Below are positions 1 through 5,400 of a DNA stretch of 9,261 nt, piece after piece; the stretch's first letter is position 1, and every line of letters starts with the position of its first letter. Origin of the DNA: UBA6921 sp031363085 (GTDB taxonomy: Bacteria; Pseudomonadota; Gammaproteobacteria; SG8-11). The notes beneath the pieces are model-generated. The model made no database searches. It was given only the letters and a program-made list of their open reading frames with translations, and was not told the DNA's origin. A program made the position numbers and the translations under genes. The DNA lies in NCBI GenBank assembly GCA_031363085.1, contig JANLTU010000002.1, positions 1 to 9,261 on the forward strand. The letters are read 5' to 3'.

Positions 1-799
1 TGACCGCGCCACCGCCGACGTAGCTGGTCTCGACATCGGAACGCGCACCGTAGTTGAACTTCACACTGCGCGCGACGCCACCGACGAAGGCCGTGCCATT
101 GTAGGTGTAGTCGATGTGGTCGATGCGGTGTTCGCCGGTAGTTGCGCTATCCGTGTTGTAGACGAACTGCACGTAGTTACCCACCGCGTCTTTGATCGTG
201 CTGACGTGCCAGCTCAGCACCGTCGTGGCGTTGCCTTGCACGAATTGCTTCGAGTCACTGCTATTGCCGTATTCGGTAGTGACGCCATTCTTGGAAGTCA
301 CCGTGAAAGATGCTGGGCCATTGCCTTGCGTGCCAGTGGCAATAACTTTGTTGAAGCTTTCGATTTCGGTGCGGTACTCGGTGGCACTGATCGCGATGAG
401 ACGTTGCCCGTCGAGACAATATTTATCACTGAGCGTCAGATCGACGCCGCCCTTGAACCCATCCCGATCAATCGTCGCCCCGCAACGCGTGATTGCCGAC
501 AGCCCGCCGATGCTCCAACCCACGCCCGCGACGCCGTTGCCGCCCTGGCTGTTGTAATTGAGCGAGAGGTTCGGCTGCATGCCGCCCACGCCGGGCGGCA
601 CTTGAATGGGGATGCTGTAGGTCGCAGCTCCCGAGGGACTGACCGCGAAGCTGCCGGGCGTGGCGCCGACCGGGCTGGTGGCGGCGAAGGTGGCGCTGGC
701 GCAAGCGACGGCCAGCAGTGCGATGAGAAAGCGGCTTAATGTCTTCATACGGCCCCCGGGCAAGTGTGTTGAGAAATCAGCGTGTGTGGCGTGCGGCAT
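1..799 (-). CDS. Exported SpvB/TcaC N-terminal-domain protein (RHS/toxin-complex-like), partial at window edge
   Basis: The frame stays open from the start codon to base 1, so only the N-terminal part (about 249-266 residues) is visible. From the ATG at 748 the protein opens with a classic signal peptide: MKTLSR, a hydrophobic core FLIALLAVA, then an Ala-rich cleavage region near residues 18-23. Next comes the SpvB-family N-terminal signature: TPGSFAVSPSGAATYSIPI at about 30-48, PPGVGGMQPNLSLNYNS at 51-67 and GVAGVGWSIGGLSAITRC at 72-89. This domain is known from SpvB, TcaC/TcdB toxin-complex subunits and large secreted RHS/FG-GAP proteins, so a large surface or secreted protein is expected; its activity would depend on the unseen C-terminus. 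Start choice: an in-frame ATG at 799 has a strong Shine-Dalgarno (GGAGG, minus strand, 813-809), whereas the ATG at 748 gives the more typical signal peptide but a weak ribosome site. I list the longer form. Family assignment is confident; function is not. Confidence 0.8.
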   Translation of the reverse strand, partial: MPHATHADFSTHLPGGRMKTLSRFLIALLAVACASATFAATSPVGATPGSFAVSPSGAATYSIPIQVPPGVGGMQPNLSLNYNSQGGNGVAGVGWSIGGLSAITRCGATIDRDGFKGGVDLTLSDKYCLDGQRLIAISATEYRTEIESFNKVIATGTQGNGPASFTVTSKNGVTTEYGNSSDSKQFVQGNATTVLSWHVSTIKDAVGNYVQFVYNTDSATTGEHRIDHIDYTYNGTAFVGGVARSVKFNYGARSDVETSYVGGGAV

Positions 800-805
800 G
801 TGTGG

Positions 806-813
806 TTCCCTCC
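806..813 (-). promoter_or_regulatory. Shine-Dalgarno supporting the upstream start of the SpvB-like gene
   Basis: On the minus strand this reads GGAGGGAA, ending six bases before an ATG at 799-797 (nine bases from the end of GGAGG). That ATG is in frame with the ATG at 748, 17 codons downstream. It is the best ribosome site in the region and argues that translation begins at 799, adding a polar 17-residue n-region to the signal peptide. Confidence 0.5.
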
Positions 814-846
814 AGCGTGGTGTTTTTGAAGGTGTGAGCCATAAAA

Positions 847-966
847 TGTAGGGCGGGTTAGCCGCAGGCGTAACCCGCCGGGCGTGCGCAGCACACCATG
901 AAGGAGTGCCTGATGACGGCAGGCGTGACGGGTAACGGCGAACCGCCACGTCTAACCCGACGTGGA
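847..966. repeat. Palindromic repeat element, REP/MITE-like
   Basis: The left end contains a perfect 9-bp inverted repeat, GGCGGGTTA (852-860) and TAACCCGCC (871-879), around a 10-bp centre. The right end contains a perfect 7-bp stem, CCACGTC (946-952) and GACGTGG (959-965), with TAACCC in the loop. The two ends are also imperfect inverted copies of each other: 847-861 matches the reverse complement of 952-966 at 11 of 15 positions and shares CGGGTTAG. A 120-bp element with palindromic, inverted ends and no coding capacity fits a REP- or MITE-type interspersed repeat; GGGTTA...TAACCC palindromes of this style recur in proteobacterial intergenic DNA (from memory). I see no clear target-site duplication, and copy number cannot be judged from one window. 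Confidence 0.5.
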
Positions 967-1221
967 TATTGATGGGGGTCTTTGTGGCAAATGAGGTGAA
1001 CAAAAAACGGCGTGCGCCGCACGCACGGCGGCCATGCGAAAAAGAACAAACGAAAACTCCCCTCGGATGCACCGCTCCTGCCCCCCACGATTCCTATCCC
1101 CTGCCCCTGTCCCGATGCTCGCGACCCTGCACGCAAAATTCGCGCGGCGGGGAACCATTTTCGACCCAAGAGTTGCGAGCGACTGGGGTGAACTTAAATT
1201 CCCGCAGGGTGTGTTGTCAAG

Positions 1222-1289
1222 GCGCAGTTGTTTCGCGCTGCGCGTCAAGTCGACGACTTCAGAAGTGTAAATTCATACTGTTACACTTC
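1222..1289. repeat. Cluster of three inverted repeats
   Basis: Three perfect dyads follow one another within 68 bp: GCGCAG (1222-1227) with CTGCGC (1238-1243); AAGTCG-A-CGACTT (1247-1259); and GAAGTGTAA (1262-1270) with TTACACTTC (1281-1289), spacer 10 bp. The last is a 9+9-bp operator-like palindrome containing GTGTAA...TTACAC. It lies about 175 bp upstream of the arsR-type gene. I do not recognise the cognate regulator. Spacing does not match a NifA site (TGT-N10-ACA) or an FNR site. It could equally be transcribed as hairpins. Confidence 0.45.
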
Positions 1290-1423
1290 GGTTACGATGC
1301 GCCCTCTTTTGAGGTTACCCGACCGCCCCGGTGTCTACCGCGTGGCTTGCCATCGCAAAGAATTGCCACTGAACGCTTATCAAGTACCAGAGCACCTGCC
1401 CACCTACAGGCCCACAATCGCTC

Positions 1424-1432
1424 TGCTATGAT
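1424..1432 (+). promoter_or_regulatory. Extended -10 promoter of the arsR-type gene
   Basis: TGcTATGAT (1424-1432) matches an extended -10 element (TGn followed by TATGAT, 5 of 6 to TATAAT). The expected -35 position (about 1403-1409) is weak, as is common for extended -10 promoters. Transcription would begin near 1439, giving a leader of about 26 nt before the ATG at 1465. Confidence 0.4.
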
Positions 1433-1437
1433 CAAAC

Positions 1438-1463
1438 GATAAACATGCGGTACGAGGTTTATC
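1438..1463. promoter_or_regulatory. Candidate autoregulatory operator of the ArsR-type regulator
   Basis: A perfect 7-bp inverted repeat, GATAAAC (1438-1444) and GTTTATC (1457-1463), is separated by 12 bp. It spans from the predicted transcription start to the base before the start codon, and its right half overlaps the Shine-Dalgarno GAGG (1454-1457). A dimeric ArsR-family protein bound here would block its own transcription, which is the usual arrangement for this family. That this protein binds it is inference. Confidence 0.45.
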
Positions 1464-1464
1464 T

Positions 1465-1764
1465 ATGAGGAAGCTCCACCACCCGGCGCGGGGTGACATT
1501 AATCTTCATAGCGTCCTTTACGCTTTGAGCGATCCTACGCGGCTGGACTTGGTGCGCCAGGCGGCTGCGGTCCCGGAGCTCGCGGTCAAGGGGTGCGGTT
1601 CCACAGTTTCAAAATCTACGCTGTCACATCATTTTTCTATCTTGCGCACCGCCGGCATTACTCGCACCCGGGTCGAAGGGACGCAGCGCTTTGTCTCGCT
1701 GCGCCGCAAAGATCTCGATGCGCGTTTTCCGGGCTTATTGGATGTGCTGTTGAGCATCCAATAA
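1465..1764 (+). CDS. ArsR/SmtB-family winged-helix transcriptional regulator
   Basis: This 99-residue protein has the family's typical length and layout. The first helices carry LYALSDPTRLDLVRQ (about 18-32). The recognition helix is in VSKSTLSHHFSILRTAGI (48-65), the hallmark ArsR segment, followed by the wing TRTRVEGTQRFVSLRR (66-81). The only cysteine is Cys44; the ELCVCDL metal-binding box of classical arsenic/cadmium sensors is absent, so metal sensing of that type is unlikely. The start has GAGG seven bases upstream. Regulators of this CGSTVSKSTLSHH-type subgroup often sit beside MFS exporters (from memory), which fits the convergent membrane ORF next door. The ligand and targets are unknown; self-regulation through the dyad at 1438-1463 is plausible. 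Confidence 0.85.
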   Translation: MRKLHHPARGDINLHSVLYALSDPTRLDLVRQAAAVPELAVKGCGSTVSKSTLSHHFSILRTAGITRTRVEGTQRFVSLRRKDLDARFPGLLDVLLSIQ

Positions 1765-1777
1765 GTTGCCAACAACT
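1764..1777. terminator. Weak hairpin between convergent genes
   Basis: AGTTG-CCAA-CAACT forms a 5-bp stem exactly over the two stop codons of the convergent arsR-type gene and the MFS remnant. The stem is short and has no proper T-run on either side, so it is at best a weak bidirectional terminator. Confidence 0.2.
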
Positions 1778-2084
1778 ATTCTGCTTTGACCCGCAGCGCC
1801 AGCGCCCAGGCGCAAATAATCGCTGCGCAGGCAAAGCCCACTTGCACCAAGAATCCCTTGGTAAAATTTGGCGCAACGTTGGGCACAGCGGTCAGTGTGA
1901 CGGCGCCCGTCACAGCAAAACCCGCCACTCCGCCAACAAGGTGTAACGATGCATTTATTGCAGCAGCAGAAAGATTCACCACCGACTGGTCGAACAACGA
2001 TAAAAACGGGCCGATAAGGATAAACGGCAGCACCAGCCAGAGCTTTTTTTGATCAGACGCCGCGTCCATGGATGCCTGGCTCAT
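1776..2084 (-). CDS. Small two-helix membrane protein, probable internally deleted DHA2-type MFS transporter
   Basis: About 102 residues from the ATG at 2084 (a GTG at 2099 and an ATG at 2069 are also in frame; none has a good Shine-Dalgarno). After a polar start the protein has a hydrophobic segment, LWLVLPFILIGPFLSLFD, then QSVVNLSAAAINASLHL. This resembles TM1 of DHA2-family drug/H+ antiporters, where an Asp is followed by (T/S)-(I/V)-V-N-x-A-x-P-x-I. Directly afterwards comes GGVAGFAVTGAVTLTAV and a last helix, GFLVQVGFACAAIICAWALAL, ending RVKAE, which looks like the final helices of the same kind of transporter. The roughly 350 residues expected between them are absent, yet the frame is intact. 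I read it as an in-frame internal deletion; a transporter this short cannot form a normal MFS fold. Alternatively it is a genuine small membrane protein. It ends 11 bp from the convergent arsR-type gene. Confidence 0.5.
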   Translation of the reverse strand: MSQASMDAASDQKKLWLVLPFILIGPFLSLFDQSVVNLSAAAINASLHLVGGVAGFAVTGAVTLTAVPNVAPNFTKGFLVQVGFACAAIICAWALALRVKAE

Positions 2085-2180
2085 GCGCGGCTGCCACACG
2101 TAGGCCGGCGCGTCATGAGCAGTGAAGGCTTGGTCTCGATAACGTTCATATGCTGGTATCCCTACCCGAGCGACTGAAGA

Positions 2181-2209
2181 TTTACATTCTATTATTCGAC
2201 GACTATCAA
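2181..2209 (+). promoter_or_regulatory. Possible sigma-70 promoter for napABC
   Basis: TTTACA (2181-2186, 5 of 6 to TTGACA) and TATCAA (2204-2209, 4 of 6 to TATAAT) are separated by 17 bp in the AT-rich patch. Transcription from here would give an unusually long napA leader of roughly 230 nt that includes all the inverted repeats below. AT-rich DNA yields such matches by chance, so this is tentative. Confidence 0.3.
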
Positions 2210-2247
2210 ACTATATTTTATTGACCTCCTCAACGTCAACCGCAAGC

Positions 2248-2275
2248 GCGCAGCACAGGTAATGTCTGTGCTCGC
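2248..2275. repeat. Strong hairpin/dyad in the napA leader
   Basis: AGCACAG (2252-2258) and CTGTGCT (2266-2272) form a perfect 7-bp stem around a 7-nt loop, extended by GCG (2248-2250) and CGC (2273-2275) across a single bulged C, about 10 bp in all. No T-run follows on either strand, so it does not look like a terminator; an operator or leader structure is more likely. Confidence 0.45.
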
Positions 2276-2317
2276 TCACTTGAAACTTGGCGAAATCCGA
2301 ACTACGCTTTTTCTGTA

Positions 2318-2365
2318 CGGACATTTCGTTGCGGATAGCGGGCGCTTGCACTGAAATGTAGTCCG
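2318..2365. repeat. Imperfect inverted repeat in the napA leader
   Basis: CGGA-CATTTC (2318-2327) pairs with GAAATG (2353-2358) and TCCG (2362-2365), giving ten pairs with a 3-nt bulge (TAG) and a 25-nt loop. It is weaker evidence than the neighbouring perfect dyads but adds to the structured look of the leader. Confidence 0.3.
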
Positions 2366-2405
2366 AATACCCGCAGGTAACATCTGAAGTTGTTCCCATC
2401 CGTTG

Positions 2406-2446
2406 CGTCGAAGTATCGACGTTGACAGCGCGCGAGGGCATCGCCC
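2406..2446 (+). promoter_or_regulatory. Tandem hairpins over the napA ribosome-binding site
   Basis: Two small stems precede the napA start. CGTCGA-AGTA-TCGACG (2406-2421) is a perfect 6-bp stem with a 4-nt loop. GGGC-ATC-GCCC (2436-2446) is a 4-bp stem that ends two bases before the ATG at 2448 and pairs most of the Shine-Dalgarno GAGGG (2434-2438). Folding of the second stem would hide the ribosome site, so translational control of napA is conceivable. Confidence 0.4.
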
Positions 2447-2447
2447 G

Positions 2448-4934
2448 ATGAAATTAACGCGACGTTTGTTTTTCAAGATCAATGCGGCGTTGGGCGCAAG
2501 CGCGCTGGGCGTACTGCCGAAATCAATGTTGGCGGCCAGCGGCGCCGCTGCCGATGCGATCCACTGGGACAAAGCGCCGTGCCGATTTTGCGGCGTCGGC
2601 TGTGGCGTGCTGGTGGGCACCCAGGACGGGCGCGTGGTGGCAACGCAGGCGGACCCACTCGCGCCGGTGAATCGCGGCGTTAACTGCGTCAAAGGCTACT
2701 ATCTATCCAAAATTCTGTATGGCGCGGATCGTCTCACCACGCCGCTGCTGCGCAAGAAAGACGGCCGCTACGACAAGAACGGCGAGTTCGTGCCGGTGTC
2801 GTGGGACGAAGCCTTTGACGTGATGGCCGAAAAATTCAAGGCCGCGCTCAAAGCCCACGGGCCCGCAGCCGTGGGCATGTTCGGTTCCGGTCAATGGACC
2901 ATCTGGGAGGGCTACGCGGCGGTGAAGTTGATGAAGGCCGGTCTGCGTACCAACAACCTTGACCCCAATGCCCGCCATTGCATGGCGTCGGCAGCAGCGG
3001 CCTTCATGCGCACCTTCGGCAGCGACGAACCGATGGGCTGTTACGACGACATCGAACAAGCCGACGCCTTCGTGTTGTGGGGTTCGAACATGGCAGAGAT
3101 GCACCCGGTGCTGTGGACGCGCGTCACCGACCGGCGCCTGTCGCACGCGCAGGTGAAGGTGGCGGTGTTGTCGACGTTTACGCATCGAAGTTTCGATCTG
3201 GCCGACATCGGCATGCTGTTCAAACCGCAAACCGATCTTGCGATTCTCAATTACATCGCCCACCACATTATTCAAAGCGGCCGCGTGAATCGCACCTTCG
3301 TCGATCAACACGCGAAATTTCGCATCGGCAATGTCGATATCGGCTACGGCCTGCGCGCCGAACACCTCAAGCAAAACGGCGCGAGCAACGCCGACAAACC
3401 CGGTGGCTCGACCGAAGCCACCTTCGATGACTATGCACGCTTCGTCGCCGCCTACACGCTCGACAAGACGCACGAAATTTCCGGCGTGCGCAAGCAAGAC
3501 TTGCAAGCACTGGCGGAGTTGTACGCCGATCCGAACATCAAACTCGTATCGTTCTGGACCATGGGTTTCAATCAGCATACACGTGGCACCTGGGCCAATC
3601 ATCTCGTCTATAATTTGCACCTGCTCACCGGCAAGATCAGCGAACCGGGCAACAGCCCGTTTTCACTCACCGGACAACCGTCGGCTTGCGGCACCGCGCG
3701 CGAGGTCGGCACGTTTTCGCACCGGCTACCCGCCGATTTGCTGGTGGAAAAAGCCGAGCACCGCGCCATCGCCGAAAAAATCTGGGATCTCCCGGACGGC
3801 ACGATCCCGGAAAAACCAGGATTGCACGCGGTGGCGCAAAGCCGCGCCCTCAAGGACGGCAAGCTCAACGCCTACTGGGTGCTGTGCAACAATAACGTGC
3901 AGGCCAGCGCCAACTTGAACGAGGAAGGCTATCCGGGCTATCGCAACCCGGCCAACTTCATCGTCGTGTCGGAGGTCTATCCCACCGTCACCGCGCAGGC
4001 GGCGGATTTAATTCTGCCCACCGCCATGTGGGTGGAAAAGGAAGGCGCCTACGGCAACGCCGAACGGCGCACACAGTTCTGGCGCCAGCAGGTCAAGCCG
4101 CCCGGCGCGGCGCGTTCCGACTTGTGGCAACTGGTGGAATTTTCAAAACGCTTCAAAACCGACGAGGTCTGGCCGCCCGAGTTGCTGGCACAACGTCCCG
4201 CCTACCGTGGCAAGACGCTTTATCAGGTGCTGTTCGCCAACGGCGCGGTCAAGCAGTTTCCGCTGACGCAACTGCAAGCCGGTTACGACAACGACGATGC
4301 GCGCGACGCTGGTTTTTACCTGCAAAAAGGCTTGTTCGAGGAGTATGCGCGCTTCGGCCGGGGTCATGGCCATGATCTGGCAACGTTCGACATCTACCAC
4401 AAAGAACGCGGGCTGCGCTGGCCGGTCGTGAACGGCAAGGAAACGCTCTGGCGTTACCGCGAAGGCTACGACCCCTACGTTGAAAAGGGTCAGGGCGTGA
4501 GGTTCCACGGTCACGCTGACGGCAAGGCGATAATCTTCGCGTTTCCTTACGAGCCACCGCCGGAAGTGCCGGATCACGAATACGATCTGTGGTTGACCAC
4601 CGGGCGGGTGCTGGAGCACTGGCACTCGGGCAGCATCACGCGCCGCGTGCCGGAGTTGTACCGCGCGATCCCCGACGCCTGGCTGTTCATGCACCCCGAC
4701 GACGCCAAGGCGCGCGGCCTGAAACGCGGCATGGCGGTTAAGCTGGCTTCGCGACGCGGCGCAATCGTCACACGCGTGGAAACGCAGGGACGCAACCGTC
4801 CACCGCGCGGCGTGGTGTTCGTGCCGTGGTTCGACGAAGGCCGCTTGATTAACAAGCTGACGCTGGATGCGACCTGCCCGATTTCGAAGCAGACCGATTT
4901 CAAAAAATGCGCTGTCAAGATCGTGAAGGTCTAG
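2448..4934 (+). CDS. napA: Periplasmic nitrate reductase catalytic subunit NapA
   Basis: NapA reduces nitrate to nitrite in the periplasm using Mo-bis-MGD and one [4Fe-4S] cluster, with electrons from NapB. The 828 residues equal the length of E. coli NapA. The N-terminus carries a twin-arginine signal (TRRLFFK, residues 4-10) followed by a hydrophobic Ala/Gly stretch. The cluster ligands are Cys45, Cys48, Cys52 and Cys80, with the conserved Lys82 just after. The molybdenum ligand is Cys178 in NARHCMASA, followed by the family motifs DEPMGCYDDIE (193-203) and WGSNMAEMHP (211-220). The C-terminal molydopterin-binding domain begins near DLWLTTGR (713-720) and includes HWHSG (724-728). The start at 2448 is chosen because it places the Tat motif at the N-terminus and has GAGGG nine bases upstream; an open frame 15 codons longer has no such support. 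It is the first gene of napABC, four bases before napB. NapD, the Tat-signal chaperone, is not encoded nearby. Confidence 0.97.
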   Translation: MKLTRRLFFKINAALGASALGVLPKSMLAASGAAADAIHWDKAPCRFCGVGCGVLVGTQDGRVVATQADPLAPVNRGVNCVKGYYLSKILYGADRLTTPLLRKKDGRYDKNGEFVPVSWDEAFDVMAEKFKAALKAHGPAAVGMFGSGQWTIWEGYAAVKLMKAGLRTNNLDPNARHCMASAAAAFMRTFGSDEPMGCYDDIEQADAFVLWGSNMAEMHPVLWTRVTDRRLSHAQVKVAVLSTFTHRSFDLADIGMLFKPQTDLAILNYIAHHIIQSGRVNRTFVDQHAKFRIGNVDIGYGLRAEHLKQNGASNADKPGGSTEATFDDYARFVAAYTLDKTHEISGVRKQDLQALAELYADPNIKLVSFWTMGFNQHTRGTWANHLVYNLHLLTGKISEPGNSPFSLTGQPSACGTAREVGTFSHRLPADLLVEKAEHRAIAEKIWDLPDGTIPEKPGLHAVAQSRALKDGKLNAYWVLCNNNVQASANLNEEGYPGYRNPANFIVVSEVYPTVTAQAADLILPTAMWVEKEGAYGNAERRTQFWRQQVKPPGAARSDLWQLVEFSKRFKTDEVWPPELLAQRPAYRGKTLYQVLFANGAVKQFPLTQLQAGYDNDDARDAGFYLQKGLFEEYARFGRGHGHDLATFDIYHKERGLRWPVVNGKETLWRYREGYDPYVEKGQGVRFHGHADGKAIIFAFPYEPPPEVPDHEYDLWLTTGRVLEHWHSGSITRRVPELYRAIPDAWLFMHPDDAKARGLKRGMAVKLASRRGAIVTRVETQGRNRPPRGVVFVPWFDEGRLINKLTLDATCPISKQTDFKKCAVKIVKV

Positions 4935-4938
4935 CGCG

Positions 4939-5400
4939 ATGAACGGGAATCATCTGCGCATCACCGGCACGGCTTTAGCGCTGGCGCTATCCACGGCGTT
5001 GTCAGCGTCGGAAACCGGCGGGTTGCACACGCTGCGCGGCGTGCATCCGGCGGCGGCCGAAGATGTGGCGCCGGAAATTTATCAACACCTGGATCAGGAA
5101 CCGGTACCGCGCAACTACGCACAGCAGCCACCGCTGATTCCGCACCGGACGCGCGATTACAAAATCAATCTGCGCAGCAACAAGTGTCTGACCTGCCATC
5201 ATCCACAGCGCGCCAGCGCGGTCAATGCACCGCCGGTGCCGGCCAGCCATTTTCTGGATCGCGACGGCGTCAAGCAGCCACAGGTCTCGGCGCGGCGTTA
5301 CTTTTGTGTGCAATGCCATGTGCCGCAAGATGGCGTGCGATCACCGGTCGCCAACACCTTCGTGCCGGCGCGCGCCGCGCCGGGCGGAAGTCCGCCATGA
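4939..5400 (+). CDS. napB: Periplasmic nitrate reductase diheme cytochrome c subunit NapB
   Basis: NapB transfers electrons from NapC to NapA in the periplasm. The 153-residue protein starts with a Sec-type signal (hydrophobic TALALALSTALSAS, about 11-24). It carries two heme-c sites, CLTCH (83-87) and CVQCH (123-127). Likely distal heme ligands are His69 in PPLIPH and His104 in ASHF, both at the positions seen in NapB. The YFCVQCHVPQ segment is typical of the family. GAAGG lies nine bases before the ATG, inside the napA end. The gene starts four bases after the napA stop, and its TGA overlaps the napC ATG (ATGA), so translational coupling is likely. The Ala/Pro/Gly-rich tail has no recognisable role. 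Confidence 0.95.
   Translation: MNGNHLRITGTALALALSTALSASETGGLHTLRGVHPAAAEDVAPEIYQHLDQEPVPRNYAQQPPLIPHRTRDYKINLRSNKCLTCHHPQRASAVNAPPVPASHFLDRDGVKQPQVSARRYFCVQCHVPQDGVRSPVANTFVPARAAPGGSPP

Larger units (their letters stand above)
800..1464. other. Long intergenic region without a credible gene
   Basis: About 665 bp lie between the divergently oriented SpvB-like gene and the arsR-type gene. Open frames exist on both strands, but they overlap each other, have skewed Arg/Pro/Ser-rich composition from GC-rich DNA, and show no domain or good ribosome site. The region contains a palindromic repeat element (847-966), a perfect 7-1-7 palindrome at 1010-1024, a cluster of three dyads (1222-1289) and the arsR promoter/operator (1424-1463). 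I see no tRNA, rRNA or CRISPR repeat. Confidence 0.6.
2085..2447. other. Intergenic region and structured leader upstream of napA
   Basis: There are 363 bp between the divergently oriented MFS remnant and napA. The segment at 2180-2222 is markedly AT-rich and probably carries promoters for one or both sides. The rest contains four inverted repeats, listed separately. No good FNR box (TTGAT-N4-ATCAA) is present: TTGACCTCCTCAA at 2221-2233 has the half-sites one base too close. No NarL/NarP 7-2-7 site is evident. napD or napF, usual upstream neighbours, are absent. The 76-residue minus-strand frame here (2211-2441) has no recognisable domain. Confidence 0.55.

Noticed and set aside
858..1248. 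Overlapping minus-strand open frames (103 and 98 codons)
   Set aside because: Both lie partly over the palindromic repeat, overlap each other in different frames, and show no domain.
1340..1356. Sigma-54-like -24/-12 element (GTGGCTTGCCATCGC)
   Set aside because: The invariant GG and GC are nine bases apart rather than ten, so it does not fit the consensus.
969..1442. Open frame of 157 codons on the plus strand in the intergenic region
   Set aside because: Composition is Arg/Pro/Ser/Cys-rich without domains, it lacks a convincing ribosome site, and it covers the dyad cluster and the arsR promoter.
2221..2239. FNR-like site TTGACCTCCTCAA / TTGAC...GTCAA upstream of napA
   Set aside because: FNR needs TTGAT-N4-ATCAA; here the half-sites are one base too close (TTGA-N5-TCAA) or too far apart (TTGAC-N9-GTCAA), and the inner bases are wrong.
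2422..2427. Perfect TTGACA (-35 consensus) just upstream of napA
   Set aside because: A -10 at the correct distance would fall on the napA start codon, and none is present; chance match within a hairpin region.
2211..2441. Minus-strand open frame of 76 codons upstream of napA
   Set aside because: No domain is recognisable, and it spans several inverted repeats and the AT-rich promoter-like patch.
2703..3620. Long open frame (305 codons) on the minus strand inside napA
   Set aside because: It is antisense to conserved NapA coding sequence, has no recognisable domain, and arises from codon bias in GC-rich DNA.
5184..5396. N-terminal extension of the napC frame into napB
   Set aside because: It would place 71 residues of antisignature sequence before the membrane anchor and overlap napB out of frame; the ATGA overlap at 5397 is the natural start.
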